Shown here: piece by piece, positions 8,976-18,012 of the stretch
Numbering within the stretch: position 1 is the first letter of the stretch
Layout of the letters: the number at the start of each line of letters is the position of its first letter
NCBI RefSeq assembly: GCF_900110275.1
Contig: NZ_FODC01000001.1
Coordinates: forward strand, 1,279,198 to 1,343,197
DNA from: Duganella sp. CF517
GTDB lineage: Bacteria > Pseudomonadota > Gammaproteobacteria > Burkholderiales > Burkholderiaceae_D
Reading direction: 5' to 3'
Length of the DNA: 64,000 bases
Made by a program: the position numbers and the translations under genes
The notes under the pieces: model-generated
Seen by the model: the letters and a program-made list of their open reading frames with translations, nothing else
Told to the model about the DNA's origin: nothing
The model's database searches: none

Positions 8976-11153
8976 TCAGTGATGGATGCGCTTCGGATTC
9001 GCATCGAAGGTGCGCAGGCCGGCGCCGATCAGATCCGGCGTCAGTCCCAGCGCCCAGCCGGCGGCGATGGCGGCCAGCACGGCTTCCGGCGGCACCAGCG
9101 GCGACAGCGGCAGGCTCGCCACCTCGTCGTGGCCCCGGGCCATGACGATGCAGCTCATGTCGCCCCCTTTGCGGTGGAACACCACGCGCTCGCTGTCCTG
9201 GCGGTGAGCGGCGATGGCCGGCAGGTGCTCGTCGACGCCGTAGAAAATCACTTCGCCATCGCACAGGCGGGCCATGTCGACGACCTGTTCGTCGGCGGCG
9301 TTGAGCACCGCCACGCCGCTCGGCAGGATCACGTCGACCTGGGTACGCAGCACGCCATACAGTTTGTCGGCGCTATCGATATAGAACTCGCCCAGTTCCC
9401 CGAAGTCGCTGACGTCGGTGACCACGCCCACCGCGCATTTGTCGTAGGCCAGGCCCTCGGTCAGGATCATGCGCGCGCTCGATTCGAACACCGCCGCCTC
9501 GACGTTTTTGTTCAACAGCAGGCGCTCGCCGGTTTCCCAGTCGCTAAAGCCGTCGCGCGGCAGCAGGCGGCCGTTGACGAACAAACCGTCGGCGCAGGTC
9601 AGTCCGACCTTCTTGCCGCTGATTTGCAGCAGCCAGGCGATCAGGCGCGACGCCATCGTCGTACCGTGCTTGCCGGCGATGCCGACGATCGGCATGCGGC
9701 CGCTCTCCTCCTGCGCGAACAGGTGGTCGACGATCGCCTCGCCGACGTTGCGCGGCTCGCCGTTGGCCGGCTTCAGGTGCGCCAGCAAACCCGGGCTGGC
9801 GTTGACTTCGATGATGGCGCCACCCTGCTCGTGCAGCGGACGCGAAATATCGGAGGCCACCAGATCGATGCCGGCGATATCCAGGCCGACCACGCGCGCG
9901 GCCAGGGTGGCCATCGCGGCCACCTGCGGGTGCACCCGGTCGGTGACGTCGGTGGCGACGTTGCCGTTCGGTTGGATCAAGACCTTCTGGCCCTCCAGCG
10001 GCACCGATTGCCACGTCATGCCCTGGCGCTCCAGCTCCAGAATGATCTCGCCCGATTCGTGCGGCTTGACCACGCCCAGCGGCGCGTCCTCGACTTCGCC
10101 GCGGCGCGGATCGGTGTTGATCTGCGTATTGCACAACTCGAGGATATTCTGCTTGCCGTCGCCGACGACCCACAGCGATTCGCCGCCGGCGGCGGCGATC
10201 AGGCGCTTGCCCACCACCAGCAGGCGGTGCTCGTCGCCGGGAATGAAGCGTTCGACGATGACGTTCTTGCTGCCGCCCTTTTGCGCCGCCAGGTGATAGG
10301 CCTTGGCCACATCGGACTGCGTCATCAGGTTGAGCGAGACGCCGCGTCCGTGGTTGCCGTCGTACGGCTTGACCACCACCGGCACGCCGATGTCCTCGGC
10401 CGCCTGCCACGCCGCGTCGGCGCTGGTGACCAGTTCACCTTCGGGCACCGGCACGCCGCACGATGCCAGCAAGCTTTTGGTCAGGTCCTTGTCGCTGGCG
10501 ATGCCTTCGGCGATGGCGCTGGTCTGTTCGGTTTCGGCGGTCCAGATGCGGCGTTGCGCGGCGCCGTGGCCCAGCTGCACCAGGTTGCCGTCGGTCAGAC
10601 GGATCGACGGGATTTTACGGTCGGTGGCGGCATCGACGATGTTGGCGGTGCTCGGCCCCAGGCACAGCGACTCGACCATGTCGGTCAGCTCGGCCACCTT
10701 GGCGGCCAGGTCGTACGGGCGGTCCTCGATCATCGCCATCAGCAGGTCGCGGCCCGCCTCCAGCGCGGCGCGGCCGACCTGCTCCTGGCGGGTGCGGAAC
10801 GCCATCTTGTACAAGCCGGTGTCCTCGCCGATCTGGCGCGTCTTGCCGAAACCGGTCTTCATGCCGGCCAGGTTCTGCAACTCCAGCACCACGTGTTCGA
10901 GGATGTGGCCGGCGTAGGTGCCGTCGCGCAGGCGCTCGAGGAAGCCGCCGACCTCGCCCACGCCGCAGCGGTGCACGATCAGGCCGGGCAGGATCGCGGT
11001 GAGGCGCTCGTACAAGCCCGGCAACAAATTCGACGGATATTTTTCCAGTTCGCCAATATCCAGCCACGCCTCGATCACCGGGCGATAGGTCCAGATGTTG
11101 GGACCGCGCAAATGGGTTACGCGGAGGACTTCAATGTCTTTCTTCTTGGTCAT
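8976..11153 (-). CDS. CphA2-like cyanophycin synthetase paralogue, C-terminally short
   Basis: A 725-residue paralogue of the downstream CphA. The N-terminal and ATP-grasp domains are well conserved (KPYDGNHGRGVSLN, IEVNASPGLLAH). The Mur-like ATP site is altered: the Walker A reads GIAGKHGTTM (about residues 489-498) instead of GTNGKTTT. The protein also stops where CphA1 continues into its C-terminal Mur lobe. These two changes recall cyanobacterial CphA2, which keeps one working ATP site and joins beta-Asp-Arg dipeptides; that assignment is inference. Known betaproteobacterial loci carry such cphA/cphA' pairs. It is the first gene of the operon. Confidence 0.88.
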   Translation of the reverse strand: MTKKKDIEVLRVTHLRGPNIWTYRPVIEAWLDIGELEKYPSNLLPGLYERLTAILPGLIVHRCGVGEVGGFLERLRDGTYAGHILEHVVLELQNLAGMKTGFGKTRQIGEDTGLYKMAFRTRQEQVGRAALEAGRDLLMAMIEDRPYDLAAKVAELTDMVESLCLGPSTANIVDAATDRKIPSIRLTDGNLVQLGHGAAQRRIWTAETEQTSAIAEGIASDKDLTKSLLASCGVPVPEGELVTSADAAWQAAEDIGVPVVVKPYDGNHGRGVSLNLMTQSDVAKAYHLAAQKGGSKNVIVERFIPGDEHRLLVVGKRLIAAAGGESLWVVGDGKQNILELCNTQINTDPRRGEVEDAPLGVVKPHESGEIILELERQGMTWQSVPLEGQKVLIQPNGNVATDVTDRVHPQVAAMATLAARVVGLDIAGIDLVASDISRPLHEQGGAIIEVNASPGLLAHLKPANGEPRNVGEAIVDHLFAQEESGRMPIVGIAGKHGTTMASRLIAWLLQISGKKVGLTCADGLFVNGRLLPRDGFSDWETGERLLLNKNVEAAVFESSARMILTEGLAYDKCAVGVVTDVSDFGELGEFYIDSADKLYGVLRTQVDVILPSGVAVLNAADEQVVDMARLCDGEVIFYGVDEHLPAIAAHRQDSERVVFHRKGGDMSCIVMARGHDEVASLPLSPLVPPEAVLAAIAAGWALGLTPDLIGAGLRTFDANPKRIHH

Positions 11154-11489
11154 GTTTCTATTCTTGTGTCTTTGTTATCAGCCGTGGCCAGCCTGCGCCG
11201 TATTTTAAACCCGTACCACCGCTTCCCGCCAAATCGTATTTGGCCCACCCCGTAGCTTGACCAAGTTCATCACGTCCACCGACCCCGATGTCTGTGCGTT
11301 ATACTTGCCGCCAGTACAAAAGCCCGGTTTATTTCTGGCGCGAGTCAAATGTCCGACTCGACTGTTGATGCACTGACAGAATACTGTAAATAATTACTTA
11401 TACCAGCCGCAACACCTTATTGGCAAAGCGATTGTTGTAGAGTGCCGATGCTAGTTTCACCATTTTTTCGACCCGGAGTAAGCCGCACG
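11154..11489. promoter_or_regulatory. Divergent promoter region of the cyanophycin locus
   Basis: This 336-base gap separates the minus-strand synthetase genes from the plus-strand ABC transporter and must hold both promoters. AT-rich stretches occur near 11,380-11,420. I see no clear inverted repeat or recognisable operator. Confidence 0.4.
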
Positions 11490-13763
11490 ATGACAACCCA
11501 ACAACTTTCCACCGTCTCCAGCCTTGGCGAGCTTCCCGAACGCTGGCGCTCCGAGATACAGGCACAGCTTTCCAAAGAGGAAAACGTTGTAAGTGCCCTG
11601 GAGGTTGACCTGGATCAGCAACTTCGTTTCGCCAAGGGCGTCATCGTCGTCACCGCCACGCGCCTGCTGGCGCGCGCGCCGGGCCAGGAACAATGGCAAT
11701 CGTGGCCTTTTTCGCATGACCTGACGCTGCAGCACCACGACCACGCCGGCGTCGGCCACCTGGAGCTGATCGGCGCTGGCGGCCGCCTGGCGGCGTGGCG
11801 CTTCACCCTGGGCCAGAACCTCAACGCGATCCGCCTGGTGGAAGCCTTCTCGGCGCACCTGGACAGCCACGCCAGCGGCGTGCCGGTCATCGTCGAAGAA
11901 AAAAGCATCTGCCCGAGCTGCAAGGCGCCGCTGGACCCGGACCAGGAGGAATGCCCGGTCTGCACCAAGGTGATCTACACGCCGCCGTCGACGTGGACCC
12001 TGTTCCGCCTGTGGCGCTTCGCCAGGCCGTACAAATTCCAGCTCGCGCTGGGCTTCTCGCTGATGTTGCTCAGCACCGGCGCGCACATGATCCCGCCGTA
12101 CCTGACCATCCCGCTGATGGACAATGTGCTGATCCCGTACCAGAACGGCAAGCCGGTCGACACCTCGATGGTGGCGCTGTACATGTCCGGCCTGGTCGCC
12201 TCGGCGGTGATGGCGTGGATCCTGGGCTGGGCCAAGACGTACGTGCTGGCGCTGGTGTCGGAGCGCATCGGCGCCGACCTGCGCACCGAAACCTACGACC
12301 ACCTTTTGCGCCTGTCGCTGGAATACTTCGGCGGCAAGCGCACCGGCGACCTGATGTCGCGCATCGGCAGCGAGAGCGACAGGATCTGCGTGTTCCTGTC
12401 GCTGCACCTGCTCGACTTCGCGTCCGACTGCCTGATGATCATCATGACCGGCGTGATCCTGTTCTCGATCGACCCGTGGCTGGCGATCTTCACGTTGCTG
12501 CCGCTGCCGTTCATCGCCTGGTTGATCCACGTGGTGCGCGACCGCCTGCGCCAGGGCTTCGAAAAGATCGACCGGGTATGGGGCGAGGTCACCAACGTAC
12601 TGGCCGATACCATCCCCGGCATCCGCGTGGTCAAGGCCTTCGCGCAGGAGACGCGCGAAGCGGCGCGCTTCCGCACCGCCAACCAGCACAACCTGGCCGT
12701 CAACGACAAACTCAATAAAATCTGGTCGCTGTTCTCGCCGACGGTATCGTTCCTGACCGAACTCGGTCTGCTGGTGATCTGGGTGTTCGGCATCTACCAG
12801 GTCTCGAAGGGGAATATCACCGTCGGTGTGCTGTCGGCGTTCATCGCCTACTCCAGCCGCTTCTACGGCCGCCTGGACTCGATGAGCCGCATCGTCTCGG
12901 TCACGCAGAAATCGGCGTCGGCCGCCAAGCGCATCTTCGACATCCTCGACCACGTGTCGTCGGTGCCGGAGCCGGCCAACCCGGTCAAGCTGGCCAAGGT
13001 CGACGGCAACATCACCTTGCGCGAAGTCGGTTTCCGCTACGGCAACCGCGCCGTCAACCGCGGCATCAGCCTCGATATCAAGGCCGGCGAGATGGTCGGC
13101 CTGGTTGGGCACTCGGGCTCCGGCAAATCGACACTGGTCAATCTGATCTGCCGCTTCTACGACGTCTCGGAAGGCGCCATCATGCTCGACGGCGTCGACA
13201 TCCGCTCGTTCGCGGTGTCGGACTACCGCCGCAACATCGGCCTGGTGCTGCAGGAGCCGTTCCTGTTCTTCGGCACCATCGCCGAGAACCTCGCCTACGG
13301 CAAACCGGATGCGACGCGCGAAGAAATCATCGCCGCCGCGCGCGCCGCGCACGCGCACGAATTCATCCTGCGCCTGCCGCAGGGGTACGACTCGATGGTC
13401 GGCGAGCGTGGACAAGGGTTGTCGGGCGGCGAACGCCAACGCATCTCGATCGCCCGCGCGCTGCTGATCGATCCGAAGATCCTGATCCTCGACGAGGCCA
13501 CGTCCTCGGTCGACTCCGAGACCGAAAAAGAAATCCAGCGCGCGCTGGAAAACCTGGTGAAGGGTCGCACCACGATCGCCATCGCCCACCGCCTGTCGAC
13601 GTTGCAAAAGGCCGACCGCCTGGTGGTGCTCGATCGCGGCGTGGTGGTCGAGGAAGGCTCGCACGACGTGCTGATGGAGCGCGAAGGCGCCTACTACCGC
13701 CTGTATCAAGCGCAAGCCCGCAATGTCGACACCGACATGGGCGACAGCGGCGGCAAGGAATAA
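11490..13763 (+). CDS. Cyanophycin-associated ABC transporter (fused permease-ATPase with zinc ribbon)
   Basis: A 757-residue half-transporter. An unusual N-terminal cytosolic region (1-~135) is followed by a zinc ribbon (C141-x2-C144 ... C155-x2-C158), a six-helix exporter-type membrane domain (~170-450), and an ATPase domain with Walker A GHSGSGKST, signature LSGGERQRIS and Walker B ILILDEATSS. The ATG at 11,490 was chosen over 11,442 because GGAG lies about ten bases upstream. It is divergent from the cphA pair and 23 bases before the DUF1854 gene. This pairing recurs in betaproteobacterial cyanophycin loci; the cargo is unknown. Confidence 0.9.
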   Translation: MTTQQLSTVSSLGELPERWRSEIQAQLSKEENVVSALEVDLDQQLRFAKGVIVVTATRLLARAPGQEQWQSWPFSHDLTLQHHDHAGVGHLELIGAGGRLAAWRFTLGQNLNAIRLVEAFSAHLDSHASGVPVIVEEKSICPSCKAPLDPDQEECPVCTKVIYTPPSTWTLFRLWRFARPYKFQLALGFSLMLLSTGAHMIPPYLTIPLMDNVLIPYQNGKPVDTSMVALYMSGLVASAVMAWILGWAKTYVLALVSERIGADLRTETYDHLLRLSLEYFGGKRTGDLMSRIGSESDRICVFLSLHLLDFASDCLMIIMTGVILFSIDPWLAIFTLLPLPFIAWLIHVVRDRLRQGFEKIDRVWGEVTNVLADTIPGIRVVKAFAQETREAARFRTANQHNLAVNDKLNKIWSLFSPTVSFLTELGLLVIWVFGIYQVSKGNITVGVLSAFIAYSSRFYGRLDSMSRIVSVTQKSASAAKRIFDILDHVSSVPEPANPVKLAKVDGNITLREVGFRYGNRAVNRGISLDIKAGEMVGLVGHSGSGKSTLVNLICRFYDVSEGAIMLDGVDIRSFAVSDYRRNIGLVLQEPFLFFGTIAENLAYGKPDATREEIIAAARAAHAHEFILRLPQGYDSMVGERGQGLSGGERQRISIARALLIDPKILILDEATSSVDSETEKEIQRALENLVKGRTTIAIAHRLSTLQKADRLVVLDRGVVVEEGSHDVLMEREGAYYRLYQAQARNVDTDMGDSGGKE

Positions 13764-13786
13764 CCAGGGAAGCAACTGAGAACCAC

Positions 13787-14257
13787 ATGACGACGACAAA
13801 ATTTGAACTGGTACGCAATCCCTTCGGCCGGCTGGTGCTGACGACCGGCGAAGGCGCCGTGCACGAAGGCGTGGCGGCGGTGCGCGCCTTCCCGGTGCAG
13901 GCGCCGGAGGACGGCATCGCGCTGGTTAGCGGCGACGGCAAGGAAGTGGCATGGATCGACCGCATCGAAGAGCTGCCGCAGCAGATCGGAGAGCTGGTGC
14001 GCGAAGAGCTGGCGAGCCGTGAATTCATGCCCGAGATCTCGCGCATCGTCGACGTCTCGAGCTTCGCCACGCCGTGCACATGGACGGTGGAGACGGACCG
14101 TGGCGACACCGAATTCGTGCTGCGCGGCGAAGAGGACATCCGCCGGCTGACGGTCGACACGCTGCTGATCTCCGACATCCACGGCATCCACTACCTGATC
14201 CGCGACGTGCGCGAGCTCGACAAGCACGGCAAAAAAATCCTCGACCGCTTCCTCTAA
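13787..14257 (+). CDS. DUF1854 family protein, cyanophycin-associated
   Basis: A 156-residue soluble protein (MTTTKFELVRNPFGRLVLTT) resembling the DUF1854 family found next to cyanophycin ABC transporters. Motifs include AWIDRIEELP and an SDIHGIHYLIRDVREL segment near the C-terminus. No enzyme motif or membrane segment is present. It follows the transporter by 23 bases with a GGGAAG RBS, so it is co-transcribed and probably acts with it as an accessory subunit or regulator (inference). Confidence 0.85.
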   Translation: MTTTKFELVRNPFGRLVLTTGEGAVHEGVAAVRAFPVQAPEDGIALVSGDGKEVAWIDRIEELPQQIGELVREELASREFMPEISRIVDVSSFATPCTWTVETDRGDTEFVLRGEEDIRRLTVDTLLISDIHGIHYLIRDVRELDKHGKKILDRFL

Positions 14258-14440
14258 CCCCGGGGTCAAGTCTGGCATTCGGACACAGGCTCTACCATAC
14301 CCCCCGGGGTCAAGTCTGGCATTCGGACACAGGCTCTGCCGTGATGCGGTTTTACAGATAAGCTCGTGTCCGAATGTCAGACTTGACCCCGACGTTTAGA
14401 TAAGCTCGTGTCCGAATGTCAGACTTGACCCCGACGTTTA
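14258..14440. repeat. Four-copy inverted repeat array (two direct, two inverted)
   Basis: Two plus-oriented copies of a unit starting GGGGTCAAGTCTGGCATTCG lie at 14,259-14,293 and 14,302-14,336. Two inverted copies of 42 bp each lie at 14,356-14,397 and 14,398-14,439 (TGTCCGAATGTCAGACTTGA core). The plus copies read CTGGCATTCGGACACAGG and the minus copies CTGACATTCGGACACGAG, so there are two sub-types. The array sits between convergent genes, can form a long cruciform or terminator, and supplies the stop codon of the gene at 14,438. Confidence 0.9.
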
Positions 14441-15469
14441 TGACTGCTGGAGCTTTGCGCGGACCGCATCGATGAAGGCGTCCGGCTTGTCGATGCCGAT
14501 GCAAATCCGCGTCACCACTTGCTCGCGTCCGGCGAACCCGGGAAGCCGGCTGCCCGGACGCAATCGGATCTCCACGTTGGCGCCGCCGAACTGGTACAAG
14601 CGAAGCACACCGCGCTCGCGCGGGACGTACCCGCCGCGACGCGAGATCGACTCCACCATCCAGTATGGAACCACGCGGTCCGCGGCAAACACGCCATAGC
14701 GTATCAACAGCGCATCCTTATCGAGCGACACCGGCCGCCAATGCGTGGCGCGGTACTCCGCCACGATGTACAGCATGGACCACAGCGTCAGTCCATCGAC
14801 GATCCACGCCAGCACAGGCTTGACCGCGACCAGATGCAGCAGCAAGTGCGATAGCGGCATCTCGAACAGCAGCATCATGATCACCGCGATCTGGTTGGAC
14901 GCGTTGCCCTCGTTCTTGTCGTAGCTGAAGTGCTGCTCGCCGCGAAGGCGCAACTGCGAACCCTTGCGCATGAACAGCCCGTAATACCAGATGCGCGCTT
15001 CGAACAAGGCGAACCAGCCGGTGGCGCCGCGCCCAAGCCGCCCTCGGATGGTCTGCTCCATCGCCTCATCGACGTCACCGCCCATGCGCGCGAGCGCACG
15101 TATCTTACGGACCAGGAAAACCAGGACATACAACTCGAGCGCCGCCTGCAGCGCGATATACAGGGGCCACAAGCGTTCGACGCCGCGCCAGATCACCTTG
15201 CCTTCGTCGGGGATCATCAGGCTGCCGAACCACAAACTCAACGCGGCGAAGGTCAGCCATCGCAGAAAAAACGCCTTGGGCGACGGGCGAAACATGAAAT
15301 AGTAAAGCAGCGGGAAAGTGATCACCAGATCTGCCAGCAGCGGCCACTCGGCGATGTCGCGACCGAAATCGTTGCCGACGAACGGCACGCGCAACAAGGC
15401 GTAGTGCCCGGCCATCGCCACCAAGACGATTAAACCGAACACGCTTTTCCGGTTGATGCCCGTCATCAT
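14438..15469 (-). CDS. Polytopic membrane protein with C-terminal PH-like domain
   Basis: A 343-residue protein with about six to seven hydrophobic segments in the first 240 residues (for example 10-28, 45-60, 70-86, 103-120, 194-212, 218-238). A soluble C-terminal region (~245-343; LDKDALLIRYGVFA, VPYWMVESISRRGG) looks like a bacterial PH-type beta domain. No close family is recognised. Its TAA at 14,440-14,438 lies within the adjoining repeat array, so the repeat may have trimmed or changed the C-terminus. Confidence 0.65.
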   Translation of the reverse strand: MMTGINRKSVFGLIVLVAMAGHYALLRVPFVGNDFGRDIAEWPLLADLVITFPLLYYFMFRPSPKAFFLRWLTFAALSLWFGSLMIPDEGKVIWRGVERLWPLYIALQAALELYVLVFLVRKIRALARMGGDVDEAMEQTIRGRLGRGATGWFALFEARIWYYGLFMRKGSQLRLRGEQHFSYDKNEGNASNQIAVIMMLLFEMPLSHLLLHLVAVKPVLAWIVDGLTLWSMLYIVAEYRATHWRPVSLDKDALLIRYGVFAADRVVPYWMVESISRRGGYVPRERGVLRLYQFGGANVEIRLRPGSRLPGFAGREQVVTRICIGIDKPDAFIDAVRAKLQQS

Positions 15470-15612
15470 GCCAGCCTCGCTACTTTATTTGAACTCAGCA
15501 AGTCTAGCATTGAATGCAACAGGCTGCCGACGGCTGACCTGCCGCAATGCGCCACCATAAACTGCTTGCATGATGTAATCGGGCGCCGGTGGCGGCTGCG
15601 GAACGGCCTACA

Positions 15613-15735
15613 ATGAAATGCCTCGATTCGAAGTCGCATCAGCCGCCCCGCCCGGCCCCTAAGCGCAAGCCGCGCAAGCCTGCGCCGCCGCCGATGCCCG
15701 CGCCGGTGCCGCCTCCCAAGCAAAAAGGGAACTAG
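15613..15735 (+). CDS. Putative 40-residue Pro/Lys-rich small protein
   Basis: A short frame starting MKCLDSKSHQ followed by a PPRPAPKRKPRKPAPPP run, ending at TAG two bases before the next ATG (15,738). Proline-rich frames arise easily in GC-rich DNA, so the evidence is the tight spacing to the next gene. The lysine-rich sequence could be a nucleic-acid- or envelope-binding tail. No family recognised. Confidence 0.35.
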   Translation: MKCLDSKSHQPPRPAPKRKPRKPAPPPMPAPVPPPKQKGN

Positions 15736-15737
15736 TC

Positions 15738-16202
15738 ATGGATGAAACCAAGGAAGAATTGCAGTTCAGCCCGCGTTATGCGCAGCGGCTCCGCCAGCGC
15801 ACGGCCCGCCTCTACCGGCGCCTGCGAACCACGCTGACCTTCATCAGCTTGCTTGCCGGCAGCAGTGCCGTCGCGGCACTCGCCGCACAGTTGCCCGTGC
15901 CGTCCGCATGGCTGTTGGGCGTATTCGCCATCTTCGGCTGCATCAATCTGGCGCTGCGCCCGGCGGACAAGATCGCGGCCAACGAGGCGGACGTGCGCAA
16001 GTACGGCGCATTGCTGGCGAAGGTCAACATGGTAGATGCCGCCAAGCTTCGACAGATGCTCGACGAGGCACGGCTATCGGACACCGCCGAAATCGAACCA
16101 CTGCGTCCCGTCGCCTACAACGACGTCGTGTTGGAGATCGACGAACCGGAAGCGCTGATCCCGCTAAGTCCGATGCAAAAGCTGATGGGCGCCCTGGCCT
16201 AG
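15738..16202 (+). CDS. Two-TM membrane protein, unknown function
   Basis: A 154-residue protein. A basic amphipathic N-terminus (residues 12-30, RYAQRLRQRTARLYRRLRT) is followed by two membrane segments at about 31-50 and 54-72, then a cytosolic helical tail. The layout recalls SLATT-type two-helix membrane proteins, but I cannot claim membership. An RBS-like AAAAGGGA lies upstream. It converges on the oleate hydratase gene with a six-base gap. Confidence 0.65.
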   Translation: MDETKEELQFSPRYAQRLRQRTARLYRRLRTTLTFISLLAGSSAVAALAAQLPVPSAWLLGVFAIFGCINLALRPADKIAANEADVRKYGALLAKVNMVDAAKLRQMLDEARLSDTAEIEPLRPVAYNDVVLEIDEPEALIPLSPMQKLMGALA

Positions 16203-16208
16203 CCGCGG

Positions 16209-17777
16209 CTACGTGAAGGCCTTGATCAGCGCGTCGAACTTGACCCCGAGCGACTGATCATGATGGCTGACCGGCGGCACCGCGCGCTTGACGTCGAGCA
16301 GCTGGTACACCGCCATCTGCGCCGCCCGCACCGAGTATTCGACCGTGAACACCACGTCCTCCGGCACCTCGACGAACTGGCTGACAAAGGCCAGGTTGCG
16401 CGAATTGGGCGGCACGGGCAACGGCCGGTCGCTGCGCAAACGCGGCATGAACATGCTGGTGATGTACGGCATGCGGCACGGGATGCAGTTGGCCGTCTCC
16501 ATCACCTCCATGTCGAAGTTCAGGTGCCCGCACAACTCGCGCAGAATCTCCTCGCCGGTGCAGTCGGCCATCGGCTTGGCGACGAAATTGCCGATGCGGT
16601 CCGGATGCAGCGAGTAGCCCCAGAACACCTGCACGCCCGCCGGCTGGCCGGCGAAGTGCGGCTGATGCGCCAGCACGATCGACAGCAACCAGTTGGAATC
16701 CTTGAACGTCACCAGCCCGCCGGTTCCGGCCACGTTGCCGCTAAAGCGCTCCATGCGGTCGAAGAACCTCGGGTCCTTCAACGTCACCGTGAACGACTCC
16801 CACCACGACTCCGGAATGCTGGAATTGAAAGCGGCCGGATTGCCGAACTGCGGCCGGTCAACCGCCAGCTTCTCCCACAGCGCCCAGCCCTGGCTATCAC
16901 GCTTGTCCAGCTTGGGCGGCGCGCTATGCATGGTGCCGTGGCTGGAGGCGTCGGTCATCGAGCCGTTCTGGAAGAACACCAGGTCGTGCGGCGCCACCGC
17001 GATCGTTTCGGCCACGCCTTCGCGCGTGCAGCGGATCGCCGTCACGGTCAACACCCCGCCCTCCTCCATGATATCGAGGTCGTCGACCTTGCAGTTCCGG
17101 ACGATGCGCACGCCCTGCTCCTGCAGCCAGTGCTGCAACGGCCGCACCAGAGAATCGTACTGGTTGTAGACGGTGCGCTTGACGCCGGCCAGCGTTTCGA
17201 TACGCGAGAACTCCATCATGAAGCGGTGCAGATAGCGCTTGAACTCCACCGCGCTGTGCCACGGCTGGAAGGCGAACGTGGTGGCCCACATGTACCAAAA
17301 TTTGGTGTCGAAGAATTCCGGCGAGAGCCAGTCGGTGATGGCACTGTCGCCGAGCTTTTCCTCATCGGCTTCGGTCAGCGCCAGCAGCTCGGTGCGGTCC
17401 TTCATCGAAAAGCCCATCGACGTCACATCGACCCGGAAGCGGTTGCGGTCCACCAGCCGCGCCTTCGAGTGCGATTTGTGCATCTCGTTGAAGGCGATGG
17501 TTTCGTCGTACACGGTCTGCCCGGGATGCTCGAGCGAGGGGATGCTCTTGAACAGATCCCAGGTGCATTCGTAGTTATCAGTGGTGAACATGCGGCCGCC
17601 GCGCAGCGTGTAGCCGCGCTCCGCGTCGCCACCGCCATCGAGGCTGCCGCCAACCAGCGGCATCGCCTCGAAGATCGTGATATTGGCGCCCTGGACGCCG
17701 GCGTCGCGGATCATGAAAGCGGCCGCCGACAACGAACCGATGCCCGCGCCGACCAGATATGCCTTGATGGAACTCAT
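16209..17777 (-). CDS. ohyA: Oleate hydratase (FAD-dependent fatty acid double-bond hydratase)
   Basis: A 522-residue enzyme that adds water to the cis-9 double bond of oleate to give 10-hydroxystearate. The dinucleotide-binding start is VGAGIGSLSAAAFMIRDAG (residues ~9-27), the FAD loop follows (PLVGGSLDGGGDAERGYTLR), and the family signature NGSMTDASSHG is present. The ATG at 17,777 has an AGGAT RBS; longer frames add 60 unrelated residues. Such enzymes detoxify host or environmental unsaturated fatty acids and often sit near the membrane. No partner gene is adjacent. Confidence 0.94.
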   Translation of the reverse strand: MSSIKAYLVGAGIGSLSAAAFMIRDAGVQGANITIFEAMPLVGGSLDGGGDAERGYTLRGGRMFTTDNYECTWDLFKSIPSLEHPGQTVYDETIAFNEMHKSHSKARLVDRNRFRVDVTSMGFSMKDRTELLALTEADEEKLGDSAITDWLSPEFFDTKFWYMWATTFAFQPWHSAVEFKRYLHRFMMEFSRIETLAGVKRTVYNQYDSLVRPLQHWLQEQGVRIVRNCKVDDLDIMEEGGVLTVTAIRCTREGVAETIAVAPHDLVFFQNGSMTDASSHGTMHSAPPKLDKRDSQGWALWEKLAVDRPQFGNPAAFNSSIPESWWESFTVTLKDPRFFDRMERFSGNVAGTGGLVTFKDSNWLLSIVLAHQPHFAGQPAGVQVFWGYSLHPDRIGNFVAKPMADCTGEEILRELCGHLNFDMEVMETANCIPCRMPYITSMFMPRLRSDRPLPVPPNSRNLAFVSQFVEVPEDVVFTVEYSVRAAQMAVYQLLDVKRAVPPVSHHDQSLGVKFDALIKAFT

Positions 17778-17900
17778 GTCTACATCCTTTATCGATTGAG
17801 ATGAGACCATCATAGTTCGCTGGCGCAAGACAGACGCGAGAGGAAACCCTCTAAGACGCATATCCATGCGCCAGATCAAAATAGTCAAAAACAAAAACAC

Positions 17901-17992
17901 GTGGGGCGGATTAGCGAAGCGTAATCGGCCATGCATGCGCCGTCGATGCGCATGCATGGCCGATTACGGCGTTCCGCCTAATCCGCCCTACG
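17901..17992. repeat. Dispersed palindromic element, copy 2
   Basis: This is the inverted counterpart of the element at 4701-4790. Its right arm, read on the minus strand, starts GTAGGGCGGATTAGGCGGAA and its left arm contains GCGGATTAGCGAAGCGTAAT. The arms pair into a near-perfect hairpin with a GCATGC-rich apex. It lies between the MFS gene end (18,013) and the oleate hydratase start (17,777), where it may also act as a terminator. Confidence 0.85.
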
Positions 17993-18012
17993 GGCTTCGG
18001 GTGTTTTTAGCT

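Noticed and set aside
11457..13799. 780-codon minus-strand frame opposite the ABC transporter
   Set aside because: Antisense shadow; the plus strand has all ABC motifs.
14258..14440. CRISPR array
   Set aside because: The units are repeated back to back with inversion and have no unique spacers; no cas gene is near.
15466..15723. Minus-strand frame of 85 codons upstream of the membrane-protein gene
   Set aside because: Arg-rich, no RBS, and opposite a better-placed small frame (15,613-15,735).
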